This document shows positions 1-9,611 of a stretch of DNA of 64,000 nucleotides, one piece after another. Both the position numbers and the translations under genes were made by a program. The notes under the pieces were generated by a model. That model was not told where the DNA came from. It made no database searches and saw only the letters and a list, made by a program, of their open reading frames with translations. Source of the stretch: an uncultured Planktomarina sp. (GTDB taxonomy: Bacteria > Pseudomonadota > Alphaproteobacteria > Rhodobacterales > Rhodobacteraceae); NCBI GenBank assembly GCA_943788425.1, contig CALSQF010000004.1:124001-188000 (forward strand), in the 5' to 3' direction. The first letter of the stretch is position 1. The number at the start of each line of letters is the position of its first letter.

Positions 1-6
1 GGTCAT
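1..6 (-). CDS. Start of a leftward gene running off the window
   Basis: Only the first two codons (Met-Thr) are inside the window. The call rests on an ATG read on the minus strand at position 6 with an AGGAG ribosome-binding site about 7 bases upstream (around 15-19). In relatives the gene divergent from cycM is often prephenate dehydratase (pheA), but two codons cannot show that, so the product is unknown. Confidence 0.3.
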
Positions 7-125
7 TTAGCGTCTCCTGAGCAAATTCCGCGAAAAAGGTCGTTTCGTCGCGCCAACTACACCTTGCACGACAGGGGGGGAAGGGACTAGAGGGATACAA
101 CCCAATTGTAATGATGGATCGCGAC

Positions 126-644
126 ATGTTTGACACGATGATTTTGACCAAAATTGCAGCCGCCCTGTGTTCGGCTTTGCTTGTTCTGGTTCTTGGCGGC
201 TGGATTGCTGACAAAATTTATAGCCCTGCGCACCATGGAGAATACCATGGGGTTGCTTGGATTGAGACCGATAGCGGTGATGAAGAAGAAGTGGCGGAAG
301 CCGATGATGGTCCCATGTTGGAAGATCTCCTGGCCTCAGCTGACCTTGAGAAAGGCGCTAAAGTCTTTAAGAAATGCGCCGCTTGCCACAAATTAGAGGC
401 TGGCGCCAATGGTGTTGGGCCGCATCTTTATGCTGTTGTTGATCGGGTTGTGGGCTCGGTTGACGGCTTCGGGTATTCTGGAAGCCTCGTGGCCGTGGCA
501 GAGACTTGGAGCGCTGAAAACCTTGATGGTTTCTTGACCAAGCCGTCCAAATACGCACCAGGCACAAAAATGAGTTTCAATGGCTTGTCTAAGCCAGAAG
601 ATCGCGCGAATTTAATCGCCTATCTTGAGACTATCAGCGATTAA
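126..644 (+). CDS. cycM: Membrane-anchored cytochrome c552 (CycM type)
   Basis: Electron carrier of the respiratory chain, held to the periplasmic face of the inner membrane and expected to shuttle electrons between the bc1 complex and the terminal oxidase. An uncleaved N-terminal membrane helix (about residues 5-25) is followed by an acidic linker, then a class I cytochrome c domain. The haem motif is CAACH. The methionine ligand is probably in the segment GTKMSF, and the C-terminal helix ends LIAYLE, all typical of the c2/c552 family. The start at 126 (MFDTM...) matches the usual N-terminus of Rhodobacteraceae CycM; an in-frame ATG at 111 is also possible. Neither start has a strong ribosome-binding site. 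A hairpin follows at 689. Confidence 0.88.
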   Translation: MFDTMILTKIAAALCSALLVLVLGGWIADKIYSPAHHGEYHGVAWIETDSGDEEEVAEADDGPMLEDLLASADLEKGAKVFKKCAACHKLEAGANGVGPHLYAVVDRVVGSVDGFGYSGSLVAVAETWSAENLDGFLTKPSKYAPGTKMSFNGLSKPEDRANLIAYLETISD

Positions 645-688
645 TTGCAAAGATATCACAGGTGCAGCGCTGCGCACCTGAGCGGGTT

Positions 689-713
689 AGGGCTGCCTTT
701 GGGCGGCCCTTTG
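689..713 (+). terminator. Probable intrinsic terminator after cycM
   Basis: A nine-pair GC-rich stem (AGGGCTGCC against GGCGGCCCT, one G-U pair) with a short T-rich loop is followed by a brief TTT. It lies 45 bases downstream of the cycM stop. A second, weaker hairpin sits at 660-679. Confidence 0.5.
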
Positions 714-848
714 AGCGCTTGAGCGGCTAGACGCGCCCGCACCGGCATAGGTTTGCTAAAAATAATGCGCGACCCCCCTTCGCAATTGAGAAAAAACCTC
801 TAAGTTAAGCTGTGTTCGTGGGTTTGGTAAAGGCAGTGAGGTAGGCAG

Positions 849-2714
849 ATGGCTTTGGGGTTTTGTAACAGTCTTGTATTGGGCGCAGCTCTGGTTGTGA
901 CGAGCGCTGGCGGGCTTGCCGCTGAGGCGCATGATCCGGTCATTGTCAGTCACGGCTATTCTTATTTTGGTGATTTGAAATATCCGGCGGATTTTGCGCA
1001 TTTGGATTATGTGAACCCGGAGGCGCCCAAGGGCGGAGAAATTTCGCAATGGTTTTTTGGAACCTTTGACAGTTTCAACCCCTATGCCCGCAAGGGCAAT
1101 CAGGCCGCGCTTTCGTCGATCCCGTTTGAAACCGTCATGACCTCTTTTGCCGATGATGCAACCGCGAGCTATTGTTTCCTCTGTACAACCGTTGAATACC
1201 CCAAAAGTCTCGATTGGGCCATTTTTACCCTGCGCGACGATGTGCAGTTTTCTGATGGCTCGGCTTTGACGGCAGCGGATGTGAAATTTACCTTTAATTT
1301 GTTTATGGAGCAGGGCTTGCCCTCCTACCGCGCGGCTGTGTCTGGCATGGTGGCAGACATTGAGATCCTATCCCCGTTGCGACTCAAATTCATCTTCACA
1401 GAAGATGCGCCACGCCGGGATGTGGTTAATTTGGCTGGCAGCATTCCCGTGTTCTCAAAGGATTGGTTCGAAAGCAATGACGCGCGGTTGGACGAGTCCT
1501 CTCTGACGCCTTTCATCGGCACCGGCCCCTATGTGCTGGACAGCTATGAGGTGAACCAGCGTATGGTATATGCCCGCCGCGATGACTATTGGGGCGAAGC
1601 TATTCCAATTAATATTGGCCGGAATAATTTTGACCGTATTCGAGTGGAGTATTTTGCAGATTCCGCCGCGGCCTTCGAAGGGTTCAAGGGTGGTTTGTAT
1701 ACATTCCGATCTGAAAATAGCTCAAAGCAATGGGCCACCTCCTATGATTTTGCCTCCATTGACGAGGGGCATGTGGTGAAAGCTGAATTGCCCGATGGCA
1801 ATCTGGCCAGGGCGCAGGCCTATGTGTTCAACCTGCGCCGCGAAAAATTCCAAGATCGGCGGGTGCGTGAGGCCTTGGGAATGATGTTTAATTTCGAATG
1901 GTCCAATGCGCAGTTATTCTATGCTCTATATGATCGGGTGCAGTCTTTTTGGGGCAACTCTGAGCTTGAGGCGACAGGCGCGCCCAGTGAGGGTGAGCGG
2001 GCTGTGCTGCAACCTTTGGTGGATCAGGGCCTGTTGAGCGCCGATATCCTCATGGATGAGGCGGTCATGGCACCGGTTTCAGGCGCGCGGCAATTGGATC
2101 GCAAAAACCTGCGCCGTGCGTCGAAGCTGATGGATCAGGCGGGCTGGCGCGTCAACAGTGGTGGGATGCGCGAAAAAGATGGGCAGGTTTTCACTCTTGA
2201 GGTACTCGACAGCTCGCCGGCTTTTGACCGCATCACCAATCCCATGATCGAAAATATGAAAGCTCTCGGCATTGATGCGCGCCTCAACCGTGTGGATACG
2301 GCGCAGGAAAGTGAACGCACCCGTGCCTATGATTTTGATGTCACAACCCACTCGATGCGTATGAGTTTTGAGCCTTCTTCGGGTTTGGAGCAATATTTTG
2401 GCACTAAGGCAATGGATCAAAGCAGCCGTAATTTGATGGGCCTTTCTGACCCCGCGGTCGATGCTCTGATTGAAAAAGTTGTGCGGGCGAAAAGCAAAGC
2501 AGAGCTGAACACCAATATACGCGCGCTTGACCGCGTATTGCGCGCCAAACGCTTCTGGATCCCGCAATGGTTCAAAGCGGTGCATACGGTCGCCTATTAC
2601 GATCAATATGCCTATCCCGAACCGCTGCCGCCCTTCGCTCGTGGCGAGCTGGATTTTTGGTGGTTTGATGCAGAAAAAGCCGCCAAGTTGGAAGCCGCAG
2701 GTGTGTTAAACTAA
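849..2714 (+). CDS. yejA: ABC transporter substrate-binding protein, family 5 (YejA-like)
   Basis: Periplasmic binding protein of an oligopeptide/microcin C type ABC importer. The first ~25 residues form a signal peptide ending near GLAAEA. The mature part is about 595 residues and has the family 5 solute-binding layout, including a segment near residue 120 reading DVQFSDGSALTAADVKFTF, the typical SBP_bac_5 signature. The ATG at 849 has a GAGG ribosome-binding site 8 bases upstream. It is followed after one base by the first permease gene, so yejA-B-E-F is one operon. Order and lengths match E. coli yejABEF. The substrate is not determinable: known family members take up peptides and microcin C. 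Confidence 0.88.
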   Translation: MALGFCNSLVLGAALVVTSAGGLAAEAHDPVIVSHGYSYFGDLKYPADFAHLDYVNPEAPKGGEISQWFFGTFDSFNPYARKGNQAALSSIPFETVMTSFADDATASYCFLCTTVEYPKSLDWAIFTLRDDVQFSDGSALTAADVKFTFNLFMEQGLPSYRAAVSGMVADIEILSPLRLKFIFTEDAPRRDVVNLAGSIPVFSKDWFESNDARLDESSLTPFIGTGPYVLDSYEVNQRMVYARRDDYWGEAIPINIGRNNFDRIRVEYFADSAAAFEGFKGGLYTFRSENSSKQWATSYDFASIDEGHVVKAELPDGNLARAQAYVFNLRREKFQDRRVREALGMMFNFEWSNAQLFYALYDRVQSFWGNSELEATGAPSEGERAVLQPLVDQGLLSADILMDEAVMAPVSGARQLDRKNLRRASKLMDQAGWRVNSGGMREKDGQVFTLEVLDSSPAFDRITNPMIENMKALGIDARLNRVDTAQESERTRAYDFDVTTHSMRMSFEPSSGLEQYFGTKAMDQSSRNLMGLSDPAVDALIEKVVRAKSKAELNTNIRALDRVLRAKRFWIPQWFKAVHTVAYYDQYAYPEPLPPFARGELDFWWFDAEKAAKLEAAGVLN

Positions 2715-2715
2715 T

Positions 2716-3795
2716 ATGGTTGCATATATTATCCGCAGGCTATTGCTGGTCATCCCCACCCTTCTGGGGGTGATGGTCGTCAATTTCGCCCTAATCCAAT
2801 TTGTCCCAGGTGGACCTGTGGAGCAGGTCTTGGCGCAGCTGGAAGGTGAAGGGGACGTCTTCGCCGCCATCACTGGCGGAGATGACGCAGGCATTGGCGA
2901 AAGCGTGGGCAATGATCAATATGCCGGCGCGCGCGGTTTGCCGCAGGAATATATTGAACAATTGGAGCGAGAATTCGGTCTCGATCGACCGCCTTTAGAG
3001 CGCTTCACCCGCATGATGTGGAAATATATGCAGTTTGATTTTGGTGAAAGCTATTTCCGCTCCATCAAGGTGGTGGATTTGGTGCTGGAAAAAATGCCTG
3101 TGTCGATCTCTTTGGGCCTATGGTCTACCCTGGTCATCTATTTGGTGAGCATCCCCCTGGGGGTCCGCAAGGCCATGCGTGATGGCAGTACATTTGACAC
3201 GGTGACAAGTGCTTTGGTGATCGTGGGCTATGGCATCCCGTCGTTTCTCTTCGCCATCATACTTTTGGTACTCTTTGCTGGTGGCTCATATTGGCAGATC
3301 TTCCCGCTGCGCGGTCTGACCTCAAATGGTTTTGAGGATTTGAGCCTTTTGGCAAAGATTGGCGATTATTTTTGGCATATGGCCCTGCCGATTTTCGCCT
3401 CTGTGATTTCTGGCTTTGCTACGCTGACGCTTTTAACCAAAAATTCATTCCTTGACGAAATTCGGAAGCAATACGTCGTGACCGCCCGTGCGAAAGGTTT
3501 GACTGAGAACCGCGTTTTGTTTGGCCATATCTTTCGCAATGCAATGTTGATCGTGATCGCCGGATTTCCAAGCTTGTTTATTGGCGTATTCTTCGGGGGC
3601 TCTTTGTTCATCGAGACCATTTTCTCTCTGGATGGCCTTGGCCGTCTTGGTTTTGAGGCGGCAATATCGCGCGATTATCCGGTAATGTTTGGCACTTTAT
3701 TCGCCTTTGGCCTGCTTGGGCTAATCGTTGGAATATTGTCGGATCTGATGTATGTCATCATTGATCCGCGGATTGATTTTGAGGCCCGTGGATGA
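2716..3795 (+). CDS. yejB: ABC transporter permease (YejB-like)
   Basis: Inner-membrane permease of the peptide/microcin C importer. The N-terminus (MVAYIIRRLLLVIPTLLGV) is the standard first helix of DppB/OppB-type permeases. A periplasmic insert of about 80 residues with a GLPQEYIEQLEREFG-like segment follows, then five further helices. The EAA loop that docks on the ATPase is visible around residues 255-275 (YVVTARAKGLTENRVLFGH). The 359-residue length suits YejB. It starts just after yejA and overlaps yejE by four bases, indicating translational coupling. Confidence 0.9.
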   Translation: MVAYIIRRLLLVIPTLLGVMVVNFALIQFVPGGPVEQVLAQLEGEGDVFAAITGGDDAGIGESVGNDQYAGARGLPQEYIEQLEREFGLDRPPLERFTRMMWKYMQFDFGESYFRSIKVVDLVLEKMPVSISLGLWSTLVIYLVSIPLGVRKAMRDGSTFDTVTSALVIVGYGIPSFLFAIILLVLFAGGSYWQIFPLRGLTSNGFEDLSLLAKIGDYFWHMALPIFASVISGFATLTLLTKNSFLDEIRKQYVVTARAKGLTENRVLFGHIFRNAMLIVIAGFPSLFIGVFFGGSLFIETIFSLDGLGRLGFEAAISRDYPVMFGTLFAFGLLGLIVGILSDLMYVIIDPRIDFEARG

Positions 3796-4907
3796 TCAAA
3801 CTTTCCCCTCTTAACCGCCGCCGCCTCAATAATTTTAAGAAAAACCGTCGGGCAGTTTGGTCTTTTTGGATTTTCTCGCTGCTTTTTGGCCTCAGCTTAT
3901 GCGCGGAATTTATCGCCAATGACAAACCGATATTGGTCAGTTATCGCGGCGAGCTGTTCATGCCTGTGACACAGTTTTACCCTGAAACGGCCTTTGGGGG
4001 TGATTTCCAAACCGAAGCAACCTATCGCGACCCAGAGGTGCAATGCCTGATCCGTTCTGGCGGTTTAGAGATCTGTTTTGACGATCCCGAGGGGACCATT
4101 GCGGCCATAGATGCGGGAGAATTTGGGGCTAAGGTGGTGGAATTTTACCAAGGCTGGATGCTCTGGCCGCCTGTGCCTTATAGCTATGATACACCGAATG
4201 ATCTGGGGCGCGCTGCCCCGTCACCGCCAGATTCTTCCCATTGGCTGGGTACAGATGACACCACCCGAGACGTGCTGGCGCGAGTCATTTATGGCTTCCG
4301 CCTTTCGATCGTATTCGCGCTGGTGGTAACTGTTTTCGCCTCTATCATCGGCATAATTGCCGGGGCGGTCCAGGGATACTTTGGGGGCTGGACGGATCTT
4401 TTGTTCCAAAGGTTCCTCGAAATTTTCTCTGCCCTGCCTTCGCTATACGTTATCATTATTATGACTGCCATATTGGGGCGCAGCTTTTGGCTTTTGGCGA
4501 CCTTGTCCATTATCTTTGGCTGGCCGGCGCTTACGGGTTTAATCCGGGCAGAGTTTTTTCGCGCGCGTAATTTTGAATATGTGCGCGCAGCAGAAGCGCT
4601 CGGGGTGAGCGATTGGACCATCATGATGCGCCATATCTTGCCAAATGCGATGGTGGCCACGCTGACGTTCCTGCCTTTCATTGTCACAGGTGCCATTTCA
4701 ACTCTGGCAGGTCTTGATTTTCTGGGCTTCGGCCTGCCATCCTCTTCGCCCTCCCTGGGGGAACTGACACAGCAGGCAAAGCTGAATTTGCAATCTCCGC
4801 ACCTCGGCTTTACCGCCTTTTTTGTTTTCACCATCATGTTGTCGCTTTTGGTTTTTATTTTTGAAGGGGTGCGCGATGCTTTTGATCCGCGCAAAGTGTT
4901 CCAATGA
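3792..4907 (+). CDS. yejE: ABC transporter permease (YejE-like)
   Basis: Second inner-membrane permease of the Yej importer, DppC/OppC type. It has a cytoplasmic N-terminus, one helix (about residues 20-38), and a large periplasmic domain of roughly 120 residues characteristic of YejE. The binding-protein-dependent transport domain follows, with the EAA motif around FEYVRAAEALGVSDWTIMMR. It overlaps yejB and yejF by four bases on each side (ATGA-type junctions). Length 371 residues, normal for the family. Confidence 0.9.
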   Translation: MIKLSPLNRRRLNNFKKNRRAVWSFWIFSLLFGLSLCAEFIANDKPILVSYRGELFMPVTQFYPETAFGGDFQTEATYRDPEVQCLIRSGGLEICFDDPEGTIAAIDAGEFGAKVVEFYQGWMLWPPVPYSYDTPNDLGRAAPSPPDSSHWLGTDDTTRDVLARVIYGFRLSIVFALVVTVFASIIGIIAGAVQGYFGGWTDLLFQRFLEIFSALPSLYVIIIMTAILGRSFWLLATLSIIFGWPALTGLIRAEFFRARNFEYVRAAEALGVSDWTIMMRHILPNAMVATLTFLPFIVTGAISTLAGLDFLGFGLPSSSPSLGELTQQAKLNLQSPHLGFTAFFVFTIMLSLLVFIFEGVRDAFDPRKVFQ

Positions 4908-6484
4908 GTCTGCTCGAAATTCGTGGCCTTTCGGTTGATTTCCACCAAGACGGTCGCGCGATATCCGCGGTGCGCAATACGTCTTTTCACGTCGGCACGG
5001 GGGAGACTGTCGCTGTGGTGGGCGAATCTGGGTCTGGCAAATCTGTGACCGCTTTGGCCACGGTCGATCTTCTGCCGGAAAGTGCCGTTGCGCGCGGCTC
5101 TGTGCTTTATCGAGGCGAAGAGATGATTGGCGCGCCAGAGGACAGTCTCCAACGCATTCGCGGCAATGATATCAGCTTTATTTTTCAAGAGCCGATGACC
5201 TCTTTGAACCCGCTGCACACAATAGAAAAACAGCTTGGTGAGAGCCTTTCGGTGCATCAAGGTCTGCGCGGGAATCCCTTGCAGGACCGCATTGTTGAGC
5301 TTCTCGACAAGGTCGGCATCCCCGATCCGATGATCCGGCTCAAATCCTATCCACATCAGCTGTCTGGTGGGCAAAGGCAGCGGGTGATGATCGCAATGGC
5401 CTTGGCCAATGAACCGCAATTGCTGATCGCCGATGAGCCAACCACCGCCCTTGATGTGACGATTGAGGCACAGATTTTGGAGCTCTTGGCCGATTTGCAG
5501 CGCAGTGAGGGGCTGAGCCTTTTGTTCATCACTCATGACTTGGGCGTCGTGCGTAAAATCGCTGATCGTGTGGTCGTGATGCGCCAGGGGGAAGTGGTGG
5601 AAACTGGACCCTGCGCTCAAATTTTTGATGCGCCGAGCCACGCTTATACCAAAATGCTGCTTGATGCAGAGACCATAGGAGCGCCCACGCCGGTTGCGGA
5701 CGATGCCCCAGAGTTGCTTTGCACCGATCAGCTGCGTGTCTGGTTTCCTATTCAACGCGGGATTTTGCGCCGTACGGTCGGGCATGTGAAGGCGGTCAAT
5801 GCGGCAAGCCTGTCGGTGCGGGCGGGGGAGACCTTGGGGGTAGTAGGAGAGTCTGGCTCTGGGAAAACCTCGCTAGCCCTTGCGGTGATGCGACTTATCG
5901 TGTCAGAAAATAGGATTTCCTTTCTGGGTCAGGACATCGATGGCCTCAATCGGCGACAAATGCGCCCGTTGCGCAGTGATATGCAGATCGTATTTCAAGA
6001 CCCTTTTGGCAGCCTCAGCCCGCGTATGTCGGTGATGGAGATTATCTCAGAGGGTCTTGAGATTCACAGCCGTACCACCCGCAGTCACCATCGCGAGGCG
6101 GTGGCATCTGTGCTGCGCGAAGTGGGGTTGGATCCGGACACGATGGACCGGTATCCCCATGAATTTTCTGGTGGGCAGCGTCAGCGTATCGCCATTGCCC
6201 GCGCGATGATTTTAAAGCCGAAATTTGTTGTACTCGACGAGCCGACTTCGGCGCTCGACCGGACCGTTCAGGTGCAGATTGTCAATCTATTGCGCGATTT
6301 GCAGCAAAAATATCAGCTTGGGTATCTCTTCATCAGCCATGACCTGAAGGTTGTGCGCGCGCTGTCGCATCGAATGTTGGTGATGAAGGATGGCGATATC
6401 TTAGAACATGGCGCGGCGCAGGACATCTTTGATTCCCCAAAACATCCCTATACCCAAACGCTGTTGGCGGCGGCCTTGGGTTAA
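4904..6484 (+). CDS. yejF: Duplicated ABC transporter ATPase (YejF-like)
   Basis: Cytoplasmic energising subunit with two fused nucleotide-binding domains. Domain 1 has Walker A GESGSGKS (residues 40-47), signature LSGGQRQR and Walker B LLIADEP. Domain 2 has Walker A GESGSGKT (about 315), signature FSGGQRQR and Walker B FVVLDEP. Both carry an oligopeptide-transporter C-terminal extension (HAYT/HPYT segments). The fused double ATPase is the hallmark of YejF. Its TAA stop overlaps the stop of the convergent FAH-family gene by three bases, leaving no room for a terminator. Confidence 0.92.
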   Translation: MSLLEIRGLSVDFHQDGRAISAVRNTSFHVGTGETVAVVGESGSGKSVTALATVDLLPESAVARGSVLYRGEEMIGAPEDSLQRIRGNDISFIFQEPMTSLNPLHTIEKQLGESLSVHQGLRGNPLQDRIVELLDKVGIPDPMIRLKSYPHQLSGGQRQRVMIAMALANEPQLLIADEPTTALDVTIEAQILELLADLQRSEGLSLLFITHDLGVVRKIADRVVVMRQGEVVETGPCAQIFDAPSHAYTKMLLDAETIGAPTPVADDAPELLCTDQLRVWFPIQRGILRRTVGHVKAVNAASLSVRAGETLGVVGESGSGKTSLALAVMRLIVSENRISFLGQDIDGLNRRQMRPLRSDMQIVFQDPFGSLSPRMSVMEIISEGLEIHSRTTRSHHREAVASVLREVGLDPDTMDRYPHEFSGGQRQRIAIARAMILKPKFVVLDEPTSALDRTVQVQIVNLLRDLQQKYQLGYLFISHDLKVVRALSHRMLVMKDGDILEHGAAQDIFDSPKHPYTQTLLAAALG

Positions 6485-7161
6485 ACTGTGTAGCAAAATT
6501 TTGCGTCGGGTAGCCCATCAATTTCAACGCAGCAAGTCTGACCCTTGGCCACGGGTCCAACCCCGGCTGGCGTGCCTGTCATAATTAAATCGCCCGCTGC
6601 GAGGGTTACATGGCTTGACAGGGCCGCGATAACATCTGTGACGGGCCAGGTCATATCTCCAATTTTTGCATTTTGGCGCAGCTGATCATCGACGCGGCAG
6701 CGGATTGCGGCATCTGGGGAGAAGCTCTGCCCGGGGACAATCTCGCCGATTACGGCGCTCTCATCAAACGCTTTGGACATATCCCAAGGGCGGCGCTGAG
6801 ATTTTGCAACTGCTTGTAAATCGCGGCGTGTCAAATCATTGCCACATGCAAAGCCAAAGATATGGGATGCGGCGTTCTTGGCGATGATATCCCGCCCTCC
6901 CGTGCCTATGGCGACCACCAGTTCCGCCTCATGATGTAGGTCTTGCGTTAAGCTTGGATAGGTCAAAGCGGCGCCGCCTGGGACAACCGCATCAGCTGGC
7001 TTGGTGAAAAAGAACGGCGGATCGCGCTCATCATTGCCAAATTCCCTGGCATGTTCGGCGTAATTGCGGCCCACGCAGAAAATGCGCCGCACCGCAAAGC
7101 GCTCGGGTCGTCCTGAGACTTTGATGCTGGGCGTCGGGATCGGAAATATAAGATCTGTCAT
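6481..7161 (-). CDS. Fumarylacetoacetate hydrolase family protein
   Basis: Cytoplasmic FAH-superfamily enzyme, about 226 residues, the small single-domain form that acts as acylpyruvase, oxaloacetate decarboxylase or 2-hydroxymuconate-type hydrolase/isomerase. Family marks are the segment IFCVGRNYAEHAREFG, the metal-binding HHEAELVVAIG (His-Glu), and the C-terminal LAAGDLIMTGTPAGVGP. The ATG at 7161 gives the usual short N-terminus; a GTG at 7203 would add 14 atypical residues. Substrate cannot be told from sequence. Confidence 0.85.
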   Translation of the reverse strand: MTDLIFPIPTPSIKVSGRPERFAVRRIFCVGRNYAEHAREFGNDERDPPFFFTKPADAVVPGGAALTYPSLTQDLHHEAELVVAIGTGGRDIIAKNAASHIFGFACGNDLTRRDLQAVAKSQRRPWDMSKAFDESAVIGEIVPGQSFSPDAAIRCRVDDQLRQNAKIGDMTWPVTDVIAALSSHVTLAAGDLIMTGTPAGVGPVAKGQTCCVEIDGLPDAKFCYTV

Positions 7162-7230
7162 GTGCCATGGATGCGGCAAATTTGGGAGAAGAGCAAGACG
7201 CACGGTGCGGGGGCGCAGGGGGCGCGCGGT

Positions 7231-8649
7231 TTAGCTTGGGTCCACCAACGTGCAGGAAATTTCCTGGGCATGGAGCCTGCGGCAGGCGAGATCTGCGCTG
7301 TGTTGTGTCAGACCGGTGAACAGGGCGTCATAGCCGCTGGCGCGGGCTTTGACTTTGCGTTCGGCGCCATCCAATGTGGTCATCTCTGCCAAAGCCATGC
7401 GGAGCAAAACCCGTTCAGCCTCATAGCGGGAGCTGAATTTTCCAATATTGATACCCCAGCTGCGGCTGCCGGAGGCATCGCGGCGGGCTACTGTCTCGGT
7501 CTCTTGCTCTGCTACGGGTGCGGCCACAAAGGAAAATTGAGGCGGCCGGGCGCGCGGCGCGGTGGTAGACATATCCGGGTCATAGGTCGAGGTCGAGACC
7601 TGTACCGCCACGGCGCCGGATGTGGCGGATTGAACGGCTGTTAGTATGTCATCAGGCTGCACCTGCAGTTCGGGCAGCGTCGCCACAACAACATCTTCTG
7701 GCGCGCTGGCTTCACCAAAGGGGCGCATTTTGGGCCGGAGTGAGCGCTTCACCGCTGTCACCAGACGCAGGGTTTTCCCACCATGCTCGTTTTCGTTTTG
7801 ATTGTAGGGTGGCAGGCTGGGGCGTTGTAGCTTGGCGGTGGAGGGCGCGCGGTCAAAGCCCATATCCAGGAGCTGTGCGACACGTTTGTTGCGCGCCGCT
7901 GTGGAGGATCCACCGAACATTGTAGCGACGATGCGCTCCCCGCCGCGCTCGGCGGAGGCAACCAAATTAAAGCCAGCGGCGCGGGTGTAACCGGTCTTTA
8001 TTCCGTCGGCACCCCTATAGGCTGCGAGAAAGCGGCGGTTGGTATTGTTCACCTTGCGAACCTTCGCATTGGCACTGCGTCGCGAAAATAGGTTATAATA
8101 TTGCGGGTAATCATAAATCATATGACGGCCCAAAATGGACATATCGCGGGCCGTAGAGAGATGGCCGGATCGTGTGAGACCATGGGCATTTTTAAACGTT
8201 GTGCGCGACATTCCCATGGCGCGGGCCGTGCGGGTCATACGTTTGGCAAATGCCACCTCTGTGCCTGAAATGGCCTCACCAATTGCGGTGGCCGCGTCAT
8301 TGGCCGATTTTATGGCCGCAGCGCGGATGAGATAGCGCAGTTTGATTTTCTGGCCGCGTTTGAGCCAGAGTTTTGAGGGCGGCTCGGCCGCAGCATTGCG
8401 CGACACGGTCACATAGCTGTCCAGTGAGATTTCGTTTTTCTCAATAGCTTGAAACGCGACATAGAGCGTCATCATTTTGGTTAAGGATGCCGGATGCAGG
8501 CGGGTATCTGCGTTGCGGGAGTGGTAAATTTTACCATTGCGCGCATCCATAACCACCGCAGCATAGGGCGCGGCCTGAAGCGCTACGGACGGAGAAAGGG
8601 ACACCGCAAAAAAGGCTGCGATGATATAGGATATGAGCCGGTGTTTCAC
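7231..8649 (-). CDS. D-alanyl-D-alanine carboxypeptidase (S11) with SPOR-like C-terminus
   Basis: Penicillin-binding protein that trims the terminal D-Ala of peptidoglycan stem peptides in the periplasm. After a signal peptide (to about residue 27) come the three S11 motifs: SLTK (Ser55/Lys58), SAN (near 114) and KTG (near 218). A ~100-residue linker precedes a C-terminal domain resembling SPOR (about 395-472, starting GSRSWGINIGKFSS), which would bind denuded glycan at division sites. The start is GTG with a GAGG-type ribosome-binding site. The DacF/DacC-plus-SPOR arrangement is common in Rhodobacteraceae; its exact role in the cell is inferred. Confidence 0.88.
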   Translation of the reverse strand: MKHRLISYIIAAFFAVSLSPSVALQAAPYAAVVMDARNGKIYHSRNADTRLHPASLTKMMTLYVAFQAIEKNEISLDSYVTVSRNAAAEPPSKLWLKRGQKIKLRYLIRAAAIKSANDAATAIGEAISGTEVAFAKRMTRTARAMGMSRTTFKNAHGLTRSGHLSTARDMSILGRHMIYDYPQYYNLFSRRSANAKVRKVNNTNRRFLAAYRGADGIKTGYTRAAGFNLVASAERGGERIVATMFGGSSTAARNKRVAQLLDMGFDRAPSTAKLQRPSLPPYNQNENEHGGKTLRLVTAVKRSLRPKMRPFGEASAPEDVVVATLPELQVQPDDILTAVQSATSGAVAVQVSTSTYDPDMSTTAPRARPPQFSFVAAPVAEQETETVARRDASGSRSWGINIGKFSSRYEAERVLLRMALAEMTTLDGAERKVKARASGYDALFTGLTQHSADLACRRLHAQEISCTLVDPS

Positions 8650-8837
8650 GCCTGCTGCCTCACTTTTTATGCGCCGGAATTTTTACCGTGCTTTGCTCGT
8701 AGATAGTCTAGCACAAACGAATCAGTGAAAGAATAGCTAAAATGAGGCTATTTTAAGGACTGACGATCGCCTATTTACGCGAATTTATATTTCCCCCACT
8801 AGATCTTGTGTGCAGCGCAGAGCTTGCCTTGAAATCG

Positions 8838-9542
8838 TCATATTTCCAACAAGAGCGCGCTGACCTTATTAAACGAGGAAGCTTTAAAAAATCTTGGGCT
8901 GTCGGGCGGTGCGCTTGCTTTTTCCATCTCCCATTCATAGCGCCCCGGAATATGGATCGCGGCGGCACCGGCCGCAAGCGCCGGTAGAATGTCAGATTTT
9001 ATGGAATTGCCAATCATGGCGGTTTCCGGCAGCTGCGCTCCGAAAATTCTTTGATAGGTTGTGATTTGTTTTTCACTGACGATATGGACGTCGTCAAATA
9101 GATCTCCCAAGCCAGATTGCGCCAATTTTTGCTCCTGGTGCAAAAGATCGCCCTTGGTCACGAGCACCAGCGCATAATCTTCTGCTAGTTTTGGCAGGCA
9201 TTCGGCCACGCCCGGCAAGAGATGAATGGGATGGTTCAACATATCGCGCCCCATCACCAATATGTCGTGGATCACATGGGCAGGGAGCTGGCCTTTGGAC
9301 ACGTCAATCGCCGTTTCCACCATCGATAGCACAAACCCCTTTATCCCATAGCCATAGCGTCTCAAGTTGCGTCGCTCGGCGGCCAATAGCTCTTCGTGTA
9401 GAGGGGCGGGCGGCATATAGGCGCTGAGCATATCAGCAAAACGGTCCTGGGTGAGGCGAAAGAACTCTTCATTCTGCCACAGCGTGTCGTCGGCATCGAG
9501 GCCCAAAATTTTGATACTGCTCGGCAAGCTGGCCCTTTCCAT
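8838..9542 (-). CDS. HAD-superfamily hydrolase
   Basis: Cytoplasmic haloacid-dehalogenase-fold phosphatase of 234 residues. Motif I is DADDT (Asp16 nucleophile, Asp18 acid/base). Motif II is LVTKGD near residue 125, motif III the lysine in SEKQITTYQRIF, and motif IV GNSIKSDILPAL. An inserted helical cap between motifs I and II makes it subclass I, similar to YjjG/FMN-phosphatase-like proteins. The substrate is not predictable. It stands alone, divergent from clpS. Confidence 0.8.
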   Translation of the reverse strand: MERASLPSSIKILGLDADDTLWQNEEFFRLTQDRFADMLSAYMPPAPLHEELLAAERRNLRRYGYGIKGFVLSMVETAIDVSKGQLPAHVIHDILVMGRDMLNHPIHLLPGVAECLPKLAEDYALVLVTKGDLLHQEQKLAQSGLGDLFDDVHIVSEKQITTYQRIFGAQLPETAMIGNSIKSDILPALAAGAAAIHIPGRYEWEMEKASAPPDSPRFFKASSFNKVSALLLEI

Positions 9543-9611
9543 TAACGTCTATAGTTTTATATAGAGGTTCAGACAGAGATTTTGCAAACCGGCGATCAGA
9601 GGGTGAACATT

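Noticed and set aside
660-679. Hairpin AGGTGC/GCACCT directly after cycM as the terminator
   Set aside because: Only six pairs and no T-tract; the hairpin at 689-710 is the better candidate.
2079-2606. 175-codon minus-strand frame inside yejA
   Set aside because: Shadow frame of yejA with no ribosome-binding site and no recognisable domain.
4289-5785. 498-codon open frame on the minus strand across yejE and yejF
   Set aside because: Lies antisense to two well-supported ABC transporter genes, has no family features, and is best explained by third-position composition of the real genes.
7162-7644. 160-codon plus-strand frame overlapping the carboxypeptidase gene
   Set aside because: Antisense to a gene with all three S11 motifs; composition is Gly/Ala/Cys-rich as expected of a shadow frame.
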